Shown piece after piece: positions 1 through 11,200 of a stretch of 64,000 nt of DNA; positions within the stretch are counted from its first letter, which is position 1, and each line of letters begins with the position of its first letter. The stretch spans positions 30,978,024-31,042,023 of the forward strand of contig CAIIXF020000006.1 in assembly GCA_903813345.2 (NCBI GenBank). The letters are read 5' to 3'. Position numbers and translations under genes: made by a program. Origin of the DNA: Owenia fusiformis. Its lineage: Eukaryota > Annelida > Polychaeta > Sabellida > Oweniidae. The notes under the pieces were generated by a model. That model was not told the origin of the DNA. It saw only the letters and a list, made by a program, of their open reading frames with translations, and did not search any database.

Positions 1-93
1 CATTCAGTCTGCAGATAGTTCTGACATAGTGGGGGCATTGCTTGCCAATTTAGAGTTTAAAGACTTGGAGAAAGTAACAGGAGCTGTTTGCAA
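1..93 (+). CDS. Exon a of Cys-rich surface protein (5' partial)
   Basis: Open frame from base 2 reads IQSADSSDIVGALLANLEFK and ends ...GAVC plus AA before the donor gtgagt at 94. It runs off the left edge. Confidence 0.6.
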
Positions 94-3000
94 GTGAGTG
101 GAATATTTAGGTTTAGCAGAAATCAAGAGGTTGGCAAAAATAGAGATGGGTTAGGGGTGGCTTTTTCAAAAATTGGCAGAATTGAACTTTGTTAGTTCTG
201 ACTTATGAAAATGATGATTTTAAAGGGCCACTAGAAATCGTGAAAATATGTTACTCATGCAACCAAATAATATAATTATATACATGTACTATACAAAACC
301 TCTTTTATGTAAACATTGAAGCAAGAAAGAAATATATAAGTGAGTGTTTTTTCACTAACCTGTTATGAATAACTTTGAAATGAAAAGATGATTATCAATC
401 CATTGAAAATACTAGGGCAGTGAAAATAATGTTTTTTATTTTGCTGAAGACCCCTGCAGAAAGTTCTAAGAGTCCTTTTAACTCTTTCAAGACATTATTT
501 TAAAACCTTATAATATAACATTCAAGCATCTGAGTGTTGAGAAACATCATTATAGTTAACAATATCAATATTTTCCAAATTATAAATCTAAATTATATTT
601 AACTGAGTCACTGTGATAAATCGAGTAAATTAATAAACTTCTAATTCTAATTTTAGACTCGCTATCTTTTGCTGTTACTTTAAACATTTTAGTGATCATA
701 AGTATTTATGACATCTTTTTAAGACTTAAATATATTAATAACATATGTATGTAACACTATAATCCTCTATTAGAACTAGTTATTGAGCCACAGTATAATG
801 GATAATGGTCTGCCTCTAAATCAGTATCAATCCTGTCATTTGCAGATTCATAGAAAAATATGATGCAATTAAGCAGTGCACTGATGAAAAGATCCAGGCT
901 GACTGTTCTCAGAATTCTTACTTCATGATGATGAACCAGGGATATGACATCTTAATTCAAGAAAATATAACATTACTTTGTGAGCCAAGTAAGTAAAAAC
1001 ATATTCTTATATCATGGAAGAGTTAAGGTACATATTATTATATTTGGCACCTTTCTCATTTTGTTATTGGTTGAGCAAGTGTCACATGACATAACATTTC
1101 ATGTGATATTTCCCTGTGGTGGTTCATCGGTTGATACATGAGCCTCATTTGAAGAGTTCTCATATTATTATTTCTCAATAATCTTGAAAATGCACTAAAC
1201 AAACTTACTTCTCTGCAAAACAGGTTCAATAAATCTCATGTTCAAAATAATAATCTATTATCAAACTCGGCTCTACTAAGAAAAAATATTAAATCTTTTA
1301 ACTCATGGTGTGAATCTCTAGTACCTTGTACCCCACACAAGTTTATGGTTGCTTTTGATAACAAAAAAAGTACAGGGTCACCCCGGAATAGCCTGACAAC
1401 AGTAAAGTCAGATACCGTTGTCACAAATGGAGGACATAACCGTCGCTTCAATTAGATTTTCATGAACTGTATGTTTAATAGAGCACCTAGACTAAATTCC
1501 TTTGGAACAACAATCAATCAAAGTGTCTTAATACTCATTGTACAGTTAATAATGCTCTACCATCGAAATAAAGTCTTTAATTTAACTGATCAAAATGAGA
1601 TACGGGAAAACGCACACTGTAATTACCATATGCCGTTGTCCTTCTAAATTACTCAAATTCAGATTCCGTTGTCATTGACGATATCGAAGGCGCTATATTG
1701 TGGCGATTCACGACCCAATTTGATTGAAAATGGGATTTCATATGATACATTATCACAAGAGCTAATACATGCACAGAATTAGCGACGATAAAATCCCATG
1801 AAATGAGGACCAAGTGATTAAATAGTTGAAGCGACGGTTATTTTGTTCCCCATTTGTGAGAATGGTATCTGACTTTACCGTTGTCAGGCTATTCCAGTGT
1901 GAGGGTAGAGTGTTCAAATCACGAGTCAAAGTTACTATCAAAAACATATGTGGGGTACATTTGTACTATGTAATTGCAGGATGCCTTGTATTACCAGCTT
2001 GTGTAAATGCAATAAATAAAACCTTGATAAGTGACATTTTACCAGCAAATGAAGCAAAGACCCAGGGAAGTCCATATGATGCTGACAAACTACAAAGGGA
2101 CTGTGAGTAAGTAGCCGTTGAAACATTACAAAAACCATATGAAAAGATGCCTGAATCCGTCTGAAGTCTAATTGTTGAATTTTGTTGTGTTTAATGAAAT
2201 ACAGTACAGTACTGGCCTTACGTATTTTGTAGTAGAAATGCAAAACTTAAGAAACTTAGAAGACAAAGATAGTCCATTTTCATAGAAATATCTTTGAAAT
2301 TTTAATTTGTTTATTCCACTTTATTTTTGTAGTTCGTTGAAGGAGAACCTGATATGTGCGCTGCCTCTATTAAATGTATGTCCTGGATATATTGCTGCAT
2401 ATGACATGTTAAACCCATACTTAGACTCCATTGAGAAGGATATATGCAAGTTTAATGTCAGTAAGTACAAGTTCTATTAAATGTATGTCCTGGATATATT
2501 GTTGCATATGACATGTTAAACCCATACTTAGACTCCATTGAGAAGGATATATGCAAGTTTAATGTCAGTAAGTACAAGTTCTATTAAATGTATGTCCTGG
2601 ATATATTGTTGCATATGACATGTTAAACCCATACTTAGACTCCATTGAGAAGGATATATGCAAGTTTAATGTCAGTAAGTACAAGTTCTATTAAATGTAT
2701 GTCCTGGATATATTGTTGCATATGACATGTTAAACCCATACTTAGACTCCATTGAGAAGGATATATGCAAGTTTAATGTCAGTAAGTACAAGTTCTATTA
2801 AATGTATGTCCTGGATATATTGCTGCATATGACATGTTAAACCCATACTTAGACTCCATTGAGAAGGATATATGCAAGTTTAATGTCAGTAAGTACAAGT
2901 TCTATTAAATGTATGTCCTGGATATATTGTTGCACATGACATGTTAAACATGTGTCTTACTTCTACATTTAAAGCTTCATCAATATTTTACAATTTTTTA

Positions 3001-3726
3001 AAACGGATGTCTCCCTCAAAAAGCATGATTTGGTCATATTCCCATGCAGATCAGTGTAAATAGTAATGGCTATAATATATAATTTTCACAGCTGTAATTT
3101 CACATATAAACATTTGTACATAATCAAATAACTGCAGCATAAAAATTCACTTTCCAGTTGAAAGGCTGGCTACTGAAATGAAGTTAGATTGATACTGGTG
3201 ACATCTATAACTCTTTGTATGAGTTATAAACACACTATTCCATGACACATTTTTCAATGGACCCTCTTCAAAAAGGCTATGTGGCCTCAACCACAGTCTA
3301 CCATCACAAACTTTTGACACATGTCCTGTTTGAGATATAGTTTTCATCAAAATCAGATTGTAATGTGTTTCATAGAAATTTTCTGAAAGAATATATTTCA
3401 ATGCAAATGCATTAAGTACCAGTGATTTTAGTCACTACACCAAAAACTTACGTCTATAAAAGTTATGAGTAATTATTTTGTTAGGTTATCTAGTTCCATC
3501 TGAAGAAGTTGATGGTGAAGGAAAGGGGACAGAGGAGAAGGAGGATGGAAACACCCCAGATGGTGGTAACAATGCAGCAAGCTCAACTACAACTTCAACA
3601 AGAACAACAATTACAACAAACAGTGCAAATGATAATGGAAATCAGACGAGTGGAGCAGATTGCAAACTATATGACATCATGTCACTGCTGACTGCTTACA
3701 TCTTGTTATTCACTACTTTTCTATAA
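1..3726 (+). CDS. Cys-rich, Thr-rich, probably GPI-anchored surface protein (3' part, 5 exons; gene span)
   Basis: Five exons (1-93, 846-988, 1980-2106, 2333-2460, 3485-3726) join in phase to give the last 243 residues of a protein whose start lies left of the window. All junctions are GT/AG. The extracellular part has regularly spaced cysteines in what look like two related helical units (one around CTDEKIQADC, one around LQRDCDSLKENLIC) and NKT/NIT glycosylation sequons. The last exon encodes an acidic linker, a Thr/Ser-rich stalk and a final hydrophobic stretch (about MSLLTAYILLFTTFL) with no cytosolic tail, as in GPI-anchor signals. I do not recognise the family. It resembles lineage-specific Cys-rich secreted or surface proteins. 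A surface role is inferred from the C-terminus only. Confidence 0.7.
846..988 (+). CDS. Exon b of Cys-rich surface protein
   Basis: Acceptor tttgcag at 839-845 and donor gtaagt at 989. It encodes KFIEKYDAIKQCTDEKIQAD through LLCEP, with three cysteines and an NIT sequon. It enters with two bases carried from the previous exon and leaves with one. Confidence 0.7.
1321..1966. repeat. Fold-back element in intron of Cys-rich gene
   Basis: Arms at about 1321-1455 and 1826-1966 are inverted copies (for example GGAATAGCCTGACAAC against GTTGTCAGGCTATTCC, and GACGGTTAT against ATAACCGTC). About 370 bp separate them. The right arm ends just before the acceptor of the exon at 1980. No transposase frame is present, so this looks like a non-autonomous DNA element. 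Confidence 0.75.
1980..2106 (+). CDS. Exon c of Cys-rich surface protein
   Basis: Acceptor attgcag at 1973-1979; donor gtaagt at 2107. It encodes RCLVLPACVNAINKTLISDI through DKLQRDC plus GA. An alternative donor gtgagt lies four bases upstream, but only the one at 2107 keeps phase with the next exon. Confidence 0.75.
2333..2460 (+). CDS. Exon d of Cys-rich surface protein
   Basis: Acceptor tttgtag at 2326-2332; donor gtaagt at 2461. It encodes DSLKENLICALPLLNVCPGY through EKDICKFNV. The 3' 94 bases plus the donor are the founding copy of the 107-bp tandem array that follows. Confidence 0.8.
2367..2948 (+). repeat. 107-bp tandem array spanning the exon d donor site
   Basis: The motif CTATTAAATGTATGTCCTGG starts at 2367, 2474, 2581, 2688, 2795 and 2902, exactly 107 bp apart. 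The last copy is cut off near 2948. The first copy lies inside exon d. The unit holds the last 94 coding bases, the donor and 13 intron bases. Later copies differ by one or two bases, so the array looks young. Each full copy repeats the gtaagt donor (2568, 2675, 2782, 2889). Reading past the first donor gives VSKYKFY and then a stop. Confidence 0.95.
3485..3726 (+). CDS. Last exon of Cys-rich protein: Thr-rich stalk and GPI-type tail
   Basis: Acceptor ttttgttag ends at 3484. It encodes SYLVPSEEVDGEGKGTEEKE, then a Thr/Asn-rich stretch, then GADCKLYDIM and a hydrophobic end. Stop TAA at 3724-3726. The order small residues, short spacer, hydrophobic tail at the very C-terminus fits a GPI attachment signal. 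Confidence 0.75.
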
Positions 3727-3837
3727 TATGGTTGATAACAAATGGACAGGTCATAGATTATTTATAATTTCCTGTTTTGGATAATTCAGTGGGTCATGCA
3801 GGGGATGAATTGTTTGTAAGCCTTTAAATATTGCTCC

Positions 3838-3843
3838 AATAAA
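3838..3843 (+). terminator. Poly(A) signal AATAAA of the Cys-rich gene
   Basis: AATAAA lies 111 bp after the stop codon, with no competing hexamer nearer. Confidence 0.6.
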
Positions 3844-4217
3844 AATATTTTTCTAAGTAGCATTGTGTTCTTAGATTATGAAAGATTCAATATCAAGTTA
3901 TTCTTGGTTAATGCAGACCAGTGGCAGTTACCATGGTTAAGTATCTCAAGGAATGCTTTAAAGGGACATTCCTTGCCAGACCATTTCTCACCTGATATGG
4001 TAGCAGCGCTATAATCATATATACTTTCCTTATTTAGCAAAACACAGGAATACTGTATATATGCTATGGCCCTTCCATTGTGCAACCAAACCAAGATGGC
4101 ATTGCACCCATTTGAAATTTCAATAATAGGCTTGCACCTACTTGGAAATGAGCAAATCATGAATTTTGCACCCACTTGAGAAAAATCCTGGATAGTTATC
4201 AAACATCTTACTTCATT

Positions 4218-4992
4218 ATCCCAACGAACGAAGTTCGTTAGGGATATAGTGAAGCCCTCCGTCCGTCCGTCTGTCCGTCAGTCCGTCAGTCTGTCAGTCC
4301 GTCAGTCAGTCAGTCCGTCAGTCCGTCCGTCTGTCCGGAAGATAACTCAAATACTAGTTGACAGATTTTCTTCATATTTCGTGGAAAGATGTATATTGGT
4401 GAATAGTTTTACGCAAAAAATTTTTTTTTCAAGATGGCCGCCGCTTTAAAAATGACGGGACTTTTTCGCAAAAATCATAAATTTTTCATTCTAAACCAAA
4501 GTAATTAATATTATTGTTTGAAATTTTGGTAGTGTATTCACAACATTTATCTATTTCACATATATTCTGTGTTTTTCATCCTGACCCCCAGGGGCCATGT
4601 ATGGGGGGACAGGAAAACAGAAATTTTCGCTAATTTTTAGATCTTTCTGAAGTATAGCTTTATTATACTCAAATGAAAGGCAATTAAGAGTAGATTGCAA
4701 ATATTGTATCTTTTTTCTGATTGGAGCCTCGTTAAATTCAAAATGGCCGTCTAATGTACGATTTCGCAATAATTTTTCGATCCCTTCAAAGTATGGCTAT
4801 ATTATACTCAAATTGAAGGAATTTTGGAGTAGATCACAATTATGGTATTATTTTTCAGATTTGTACCTCAGAAAATTCAAAATGGCTGCTTTGCAGGTAT
4901 TCGCAATTCTAAAATCTAATTTTTTCATTTTCAACCAAAGTAATGAGTATAATTGATTGGAATTCGGTAATTGATATTTTGTTCGTTGGGAT
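4218..4992. mobile_element. Short terminal-inverted-repeat element with CCGT microsatellite
   Basis: It begins ATCCCAACGAACGAAG and ends GTTCGTTGGGAT. Near the left end is a CCGT/CAGT-rich tract (4257-4340). The interior repeats the motif AAAATGGCCG or AAAATGGCTG several times and has no transposase frame. A lone end-like fragment (TTTGTTGGGATTTGCTACT) recurs near 41237. I associate this kind of element with mollusc genomes, from memory and not checked. It lies between the Cys-rich gene and the last MINDY exon seen. Confidence 0.6.
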
Positions 4993-5092
4993 TTGCTACT
5001 CCGCGGAGTTGCCGTTATCTAGTTGTTCCTGGCTTGCAGTATTTTGGCAGTGTGTATCTTTTTCAATAAATTATGTTCCTTTGAAGACTTAC

Positions 5093-5235
5093 CTTGTGTT
5101 TGTAGAGTGTGCTAAAGTGGTTGTTTCTAAAGAAGACACATAGTTCATTTTCTTTCACCGTGGTAACCAGCTCACTGAGGCCATGGTATGTCAATTGGGA
5201 AGCAGATTTCTCAAGGAATGTCTCAGCAATTAAGG
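5093..5235 (-). CDS. MINDY2: MINDY exon 5: catalytic His exon
   Basis: Acceptor gttgcag precedes 5235; donor gtaagt begins at 5092. It encodes ALIAETFLEKSASQLTYHGL and FFRNNHFSTLYKHK. His398 is the third member of the catalytic set. The exon ends phase 0 after KHK, where the family continues with a conserved SHLYLLVTD-type segment not seen in this window. Confidence 0.92.
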
Positions 5236-8200
5236 CTGCAACAAAAACATTTTTTTCAAGTGATTTCTTTTAAAGGAGTAGTATGTCCAAATATTTTTTC
5301 TATTCATATTGCTTGTATGTTTGATCTTAAACTAGTTTTTGATTCAGTTTTTAAAATGATATAAAGAAACCTATGGGGCTGGCATTTTAAAATGGCCGCT
5401 ATAATACATCATTACTTCAAATATTCAGAACTGACTAATTGCCATGATATTCTCACTTATTTGAAATGATATTTTATGATTTTATTAAAATTAAACAAAC
5501 TAAACCATTAAGATGTGTTACTCAATATTTGACAATTCAGTCAAGGATGGAGCTATGATTAGAACCTTACCATTAGGCAAAATTTGATTTTGACAATAAA
5601 ATTGTCTTAACAGTTCATTGTGTTTCCATGTTGTCATTAATATTTTAAACTTTAAGTATTTTATGAAATAATTTGACATGTGAGTGTGTAGAAATCCTGA
5701 CAAGCAAATCTTGCCAGTAAATCAAATTATGAAAAAACATTTCATTTGAAGGGAATGTTCAAAAGAAATTAACAGACCATTTTGCTTTTGCATATTAATT
5801 GGAAATTCTTTTGAATTTTCATTCATTTTGGGGGCAACTTGAATGCAAGTTAGTTAATTATGTGTTTGGTACAGTTGAGTTCTCAAAATAAGCTTTGGCA
5901 GAGTTGTCAACTCATAGCCCTCCCTTTGAAAAGTCTCAATCACTGACTTAATTATACTCTGAAAGTAGATATTATTAAGATGAATACCTTCAGTTACGAG
6001 CTCTGGTTTTTCAGATGACTTCTGGGCTATGATTTTTTCTACAAGTTGATTATAACTACATCCTCCTACTGCCGCGACAACTTCCAGCTGGTCTGGATCA
6101 ACCTGCCATCCATGGTACAGGTGGATTGCAAGTAGGTCAAACACGATACACTCACTGGTGTACTCAAAGTCACTACACCTAGAAAGAAATGATATAGGTG
6201 GATTACAAGTAGATTGACCACAATACACTCACTGGTGTACTCAAAGTCACTACACCTAGAAAGAAATGGTACAGGTAGATTTCAAGTATGTCAAATACAA
6301 TACAGTCACTGGTGTACTCAAAGGTCAAATACAATACACTCACTGGTGTACTCAAAGTCACTACACCTAGAAAGAAATGGTTCAGGTGGATTGCAAGTAG
6401 GTCAAACACAATACACTCATTGGTGTACTCAAAGTCACTACACCTAGAATGAAATGGTACAGGTGGATTGCAAGTAGGTCAAACACAATACACTCACTGG
6501 TGTACTCAAAGTCACTATACCTAGAAAGAAATGGTACAGGTAGATTACAAGTATGTCAAATACAATACAGTCACTGGTGTACTCAAAGGTCAAACACAAT
6601 ACACTCTCTGGTGTACTCAGTCACTACACCTAAAAAAGAAATGGTACAGGTGGATTGCAAGTAGGTCAAACACAATACACTCATTGGTGTACTCAAAGTC
6701 ACTACACCTAGAATGAAATGGTACAGGTGGATTGCAAGTAGGTCAAACACAATACACTCACTGGTGTACTCAAAGTCACTATACCTAGAAAGAAATGGTA
6801 CAGGTGGATTGCAAGAAGGTCAAACACAATACACTCATTGGTGTACTCAAAGTCACTACACCTAGAAAGAAATAGTACAGGTAGATTACAAGTAGGTCAA
6901 ACACAATACACTCTCTGGTGTACTCAGTCACTACACCTAGAAAGAAATGGTACAGGTGGATTGCAAGTAGGTCAAACACAATACACTCACTGGTGTACTC
7001 AAAGTCACTACACCTAGAAAGAAATGGTACAGGTGGATTGCAAGTAGGTCAAACACAATACACTCACTTGTGTACTCATAATCACTACACTTAGAAAGTA
7101 ATGGTACAGGTGGATTGCAAGTAGGTCAAACACAATACACTCATTGGTGTACTCAAAGTCACTACACCTAGAAAGAAATGGTACAGGTGGATTGCAAGTA
7201 GGTCAAACACAATACACTCACTTATGTACTCATAATCACCACACTTAGAAAGAAATGGTACAGGTATATTGCAAGTAGGTCAAACACAATACACTCATTG
7301 GTGTACTCAAAGTCACTACACCTAGAAAGAAATGGTACAGGTGGATTGCAAGTAGGTCAAACATCATACACTCACTGGTGTACTCAAAGTCACTACAACT
7401 AGAAAGAAATGGTACAGGTGGATTGCAAGTAGGTCAAACACAATACACTCACTGGTGTACTCAAAGTCACTACACCTAGAAAGAAATGGTACAGGTGGAT
7501 TGCAAGTAGGTCAAACACAATACACTCACTTGTGTACTCATAATCACTACACTTAGAAAGAAATGGTACAGGTGGATTGCAAGTAGGTCAAACATGATAC
7601 TCCCACTGGTGTACTCAAAGTCACTACAACTAAAAAGAAATGGTACAGGTGGATTGCAAGTAGGTCAAACACAATACACTCACTTGTGTACTCATAATCA
7701 CTACACCTAGAAAGAAATGGTACAGGTGGATTGCAAGTAGGTCAAACACAATACACTCATTGGTGTACTCAAAGTCACTACACCTAGAAAGAAATGGTAC
7801 AGGTAGATTACAAGTAGGTCAAATACAATACACTCACTGGTGTACTCAAAGTCACTACACCTAGAAAGAAATGGTATATGTGGATTGCAAGTAGGTCAAA
7901 TACAATACACTCACTGGTGTACTCAAAGTCACTACACCTAGAAAGAAATGGTACAGGTGGATTGCAAGTAGATCAAACACAATACACTCACTGGTGTACT
8001 CAAAGTCACTACACCTAGAAAGAAATGGTACAGGTGGATTGCAAGTAGATCAAACACAATACACTCACTGGTGTACTCAAAGTCACTACACCTAGAAAGA
8101 AATGGTACAGGTGGATTGCAAGTAGATCAAACACAATACACTCACTGGTGTATTCCAAGTCACTACACCTAGAAAGAAATGGTACAGGTGGATTGCAAGT

Positions 8201-11200
8201 AGGTGTAGGTCAAACACAATACACTCACTGGTGTACTCATAATCACTACACTTAGAAAGAAATGGTATAGGTGGATTGCACAATGAACAAATTAAAGTCA
8301 TTAGTGTACTCAAACTCACTTTGCCTAGAAAGAAAAGATAGATTGCATGAAATTTAAACATGATACACTCACTGGTGTACCAAAATTAGCTGATATATTA
8401 TTCCCTTTAAACATGAATTCCTTTTTTTAAAGCTTAGGTTACTCACTGGACTCATAATATGATCTATAATGACAAGGCACAATATAAATAAGAACAACCT
8501 TGCATAATTTTCACAATGAATAAGATGAACCTAACATAATTTTCTCAATTACACTAAAAAGGAAATGTTAAGAGCAAAGAAATGCACTATAAAGACCACT
8601 GGCAAATGTAGCTTCTCTCGTAATACTCACCCTGTGAACTTTACATTGACATCCAGTCCTGTCTGTAGTTTGTGGAATACAGCCATGGCATCATGCATGT
8701 TCTGCTCGTAGTTCAACTGGGCATCTTCAGCTATATTCTAAAAGAATTAAATTGAATAATGAATATGCTATTTTAATCAAAATGAAATTTGTTCTTATTA
8801 GGGAAATATCTGTGCTGCATTTTTAAGAGTAATATTCCCTATACCAAGAGGAATATATAATATTACTTTTTAAAGTCCCCGTCTAAAGTTTGAAAATATT
8901 TTTTTATCATTCATTTACTATTTGTCAGGACTTAAAAAGTGATTTTAGAGATTTTTGAACAAAAAAATTATTTTGAAAAAAAGTTGTGAGCATTTCATTT
9001 CTCAAATATTCAAATTTCCCGCCATTTTTCAAAAAAAGTTGAAATTTCTTAATCATCAAATATTTCTTAATGCATTTCAAAAAAGATTATATTTTTAACA
9101 CCAATGCAAAGATTGAACAAAAGACACACTATTTCAATAATAAAATGTCATATTTAATGGGCCACTTCAATGTTTTAGCTTATCAAAAATATTTTGAAAC
9201 ATTAGTGATGTCACTAAGGTAACAAAAACTTTTTGAAAAAAATTGAATTTTTTTTTTCGATGTCAATCTTTTCTAAATATGCTAGACTTTCATAAAAAAC
9301 CAATGTTGATTGTCTAACCAGGTTAAAAGGAAGAATAAATTATGTTTTAGATATCATTGTACCATTGGTTTCTATGAGAACTAAAATTTTGAAATGCATT
9401 TTTCTCAGAACCATTTTCATGCACTGATAAGTTCATTTCTCACTTGTTTATCAACCGATTTTCTTAATTTTTTCGGCAAAAAACATGGGAGGATGTATGC
9501 TATGCATTGGTATGAATTCTGGCTAATTTGAAGATATGAGTAACCTCTAAAAGTTGGTTTTAAATAAAATCACAAATTTTGGAACAAAAAGTCTATCAAA
9601 AAACACTTTTTGAAATTAAAAAAAAAAGTTTCACATATCACACTTTGATAACATTGGGTAAGACTACAATACAAGGGGCGATCCATATATTCTGATAAAA
9701 ATGCTCTAATTTTGCTATTTTTTCACATATCCATCTCATATTTTCAAAAAATGTAGATTATGTAATTACACATACAATGCTCAAATATTATAGCTACATC
9801 TTAAATTAATTAAGAGATAGTGTTACCATGGTAACCTGTATCAAGGGTAGGCAGGTCAATTAAATTATAACGTATAAAATATCATAATAACTTGTTATTT
9901 TAATTATTTTAAAGCATGCGAAAATCATACATTTTTAAAAAAAAATTTGGTTTTGTTTCTTGTTGTTTGTTGCTAAACAAATGTTTATTTGTGATCACTA
10001 TAACATCACAACAACTCACAATAGTAATGTATGACAGGATGGGCAAATTGGAATTACATGTCATGAGACACACCAAATATCAAAATGACAGATCAGATGA
10101 GGTTAGTGCGGCTGTTGCAGAGTGTGACATTAACAGATACATTAGGAGTACCATTAGATTTTATGTACTATCAAGAATAAGTAAGAGGACACTGCCAGAG
10201 CCATACATGGACTCGTATAGTGTATGAACAAGGTGTTATATCTGCTCTAAGGATCTCTAGGTAGTATTGTAAATTTGAGGAAGGCTAGTCACTGTTGAAT
10301 ATCATTCCCAATCTGGTTGTAAGAAGAGCTTGCGGAGAGAGAATAACACTACGATAATTTGAGATGCAATTTATGAAAAAAGAACTATTTCCACTGTGGA
10401 AATAGCAAACAAGGGCAACAGGGGTATGGAGCAGTTCAACGAATAGTTGGCAATGACCTGGATATGCGTTTGATCTGCTTGAAATAGGTACCGAGGAATG
10501 ATTAAATTAACAAAGGACGATTCTCGGTTTGGAGAACAGTCTCCTGGGCTAATAATTTTTTCAGGAAAAATATAGAAATATTACCCAAATTAAACTATGA
10601 ATATTCAAAAGAGGACATTTAAATCTACAAGATGTAAAAATAACAAATTGGTCTGAAGCAGGGATAACGCTCAATTAGACCGATTCAATAAAATACAAGT
10701 CTCGATTTGGGGAAAGAAGTTCATCAGTGTACTGCGCTGATATTTTTTTGCGAAAAATCAAGAAATATTACCCAAATTAAATTATGACTATTCAAAAGAA
10801 GACATTCAAATCTATATTATGTAAAAAAATCAAATTTGTCCGAAGCAGGGATAATGCTCATTTAGATTGATGAACTTCGTTCTCCAAACCGAGAATCGTC
10901 CTTTATCTATTTCATACGTTATAATTTAACTGACCTGCCTACCCTAAATACAAGTTACCATGGCAACCTTATCTCAAAAATAATTTAAGATATAGCTATA
11001 ATATTTTAGCATTTTATGTGTAATTACAAAATCTTCAAGTTCTGAAAAAATGAGAGGGATATGTGAAAAAATCACAAAATGAGAGCATTTTTATCAGAAT
11101 ATATGGATCGCCCCTTGTATAAGCCAAAGTGGTTTAAACTTTACATGGGGCCTTTAAAGTAACACAGTATGTTTTTGTTTACTGTTACATTTCTCATTCT

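Noticed and set aside
3876-4202. 108-codon minus-strand frame after MINDY exon 5
   Set aside because: Considered as the missing MINDY C-terminus; no similarity to the conserved LYLLVTD segment or MIU motifs and no matching acceptor.
6203-8361. Many open frames on both strands of 60-90 codons
   Set aside because: They are readings of the 77-bp array; the repeated peptides (HWCTQSHYT, LSTPVSVL) come from unit periodicity, not separate genes.
9916-10227. 103-codon frame inside the TA element
   Set aside because: No DD[E/D] or helix-turn-helix features seen; probably chance.
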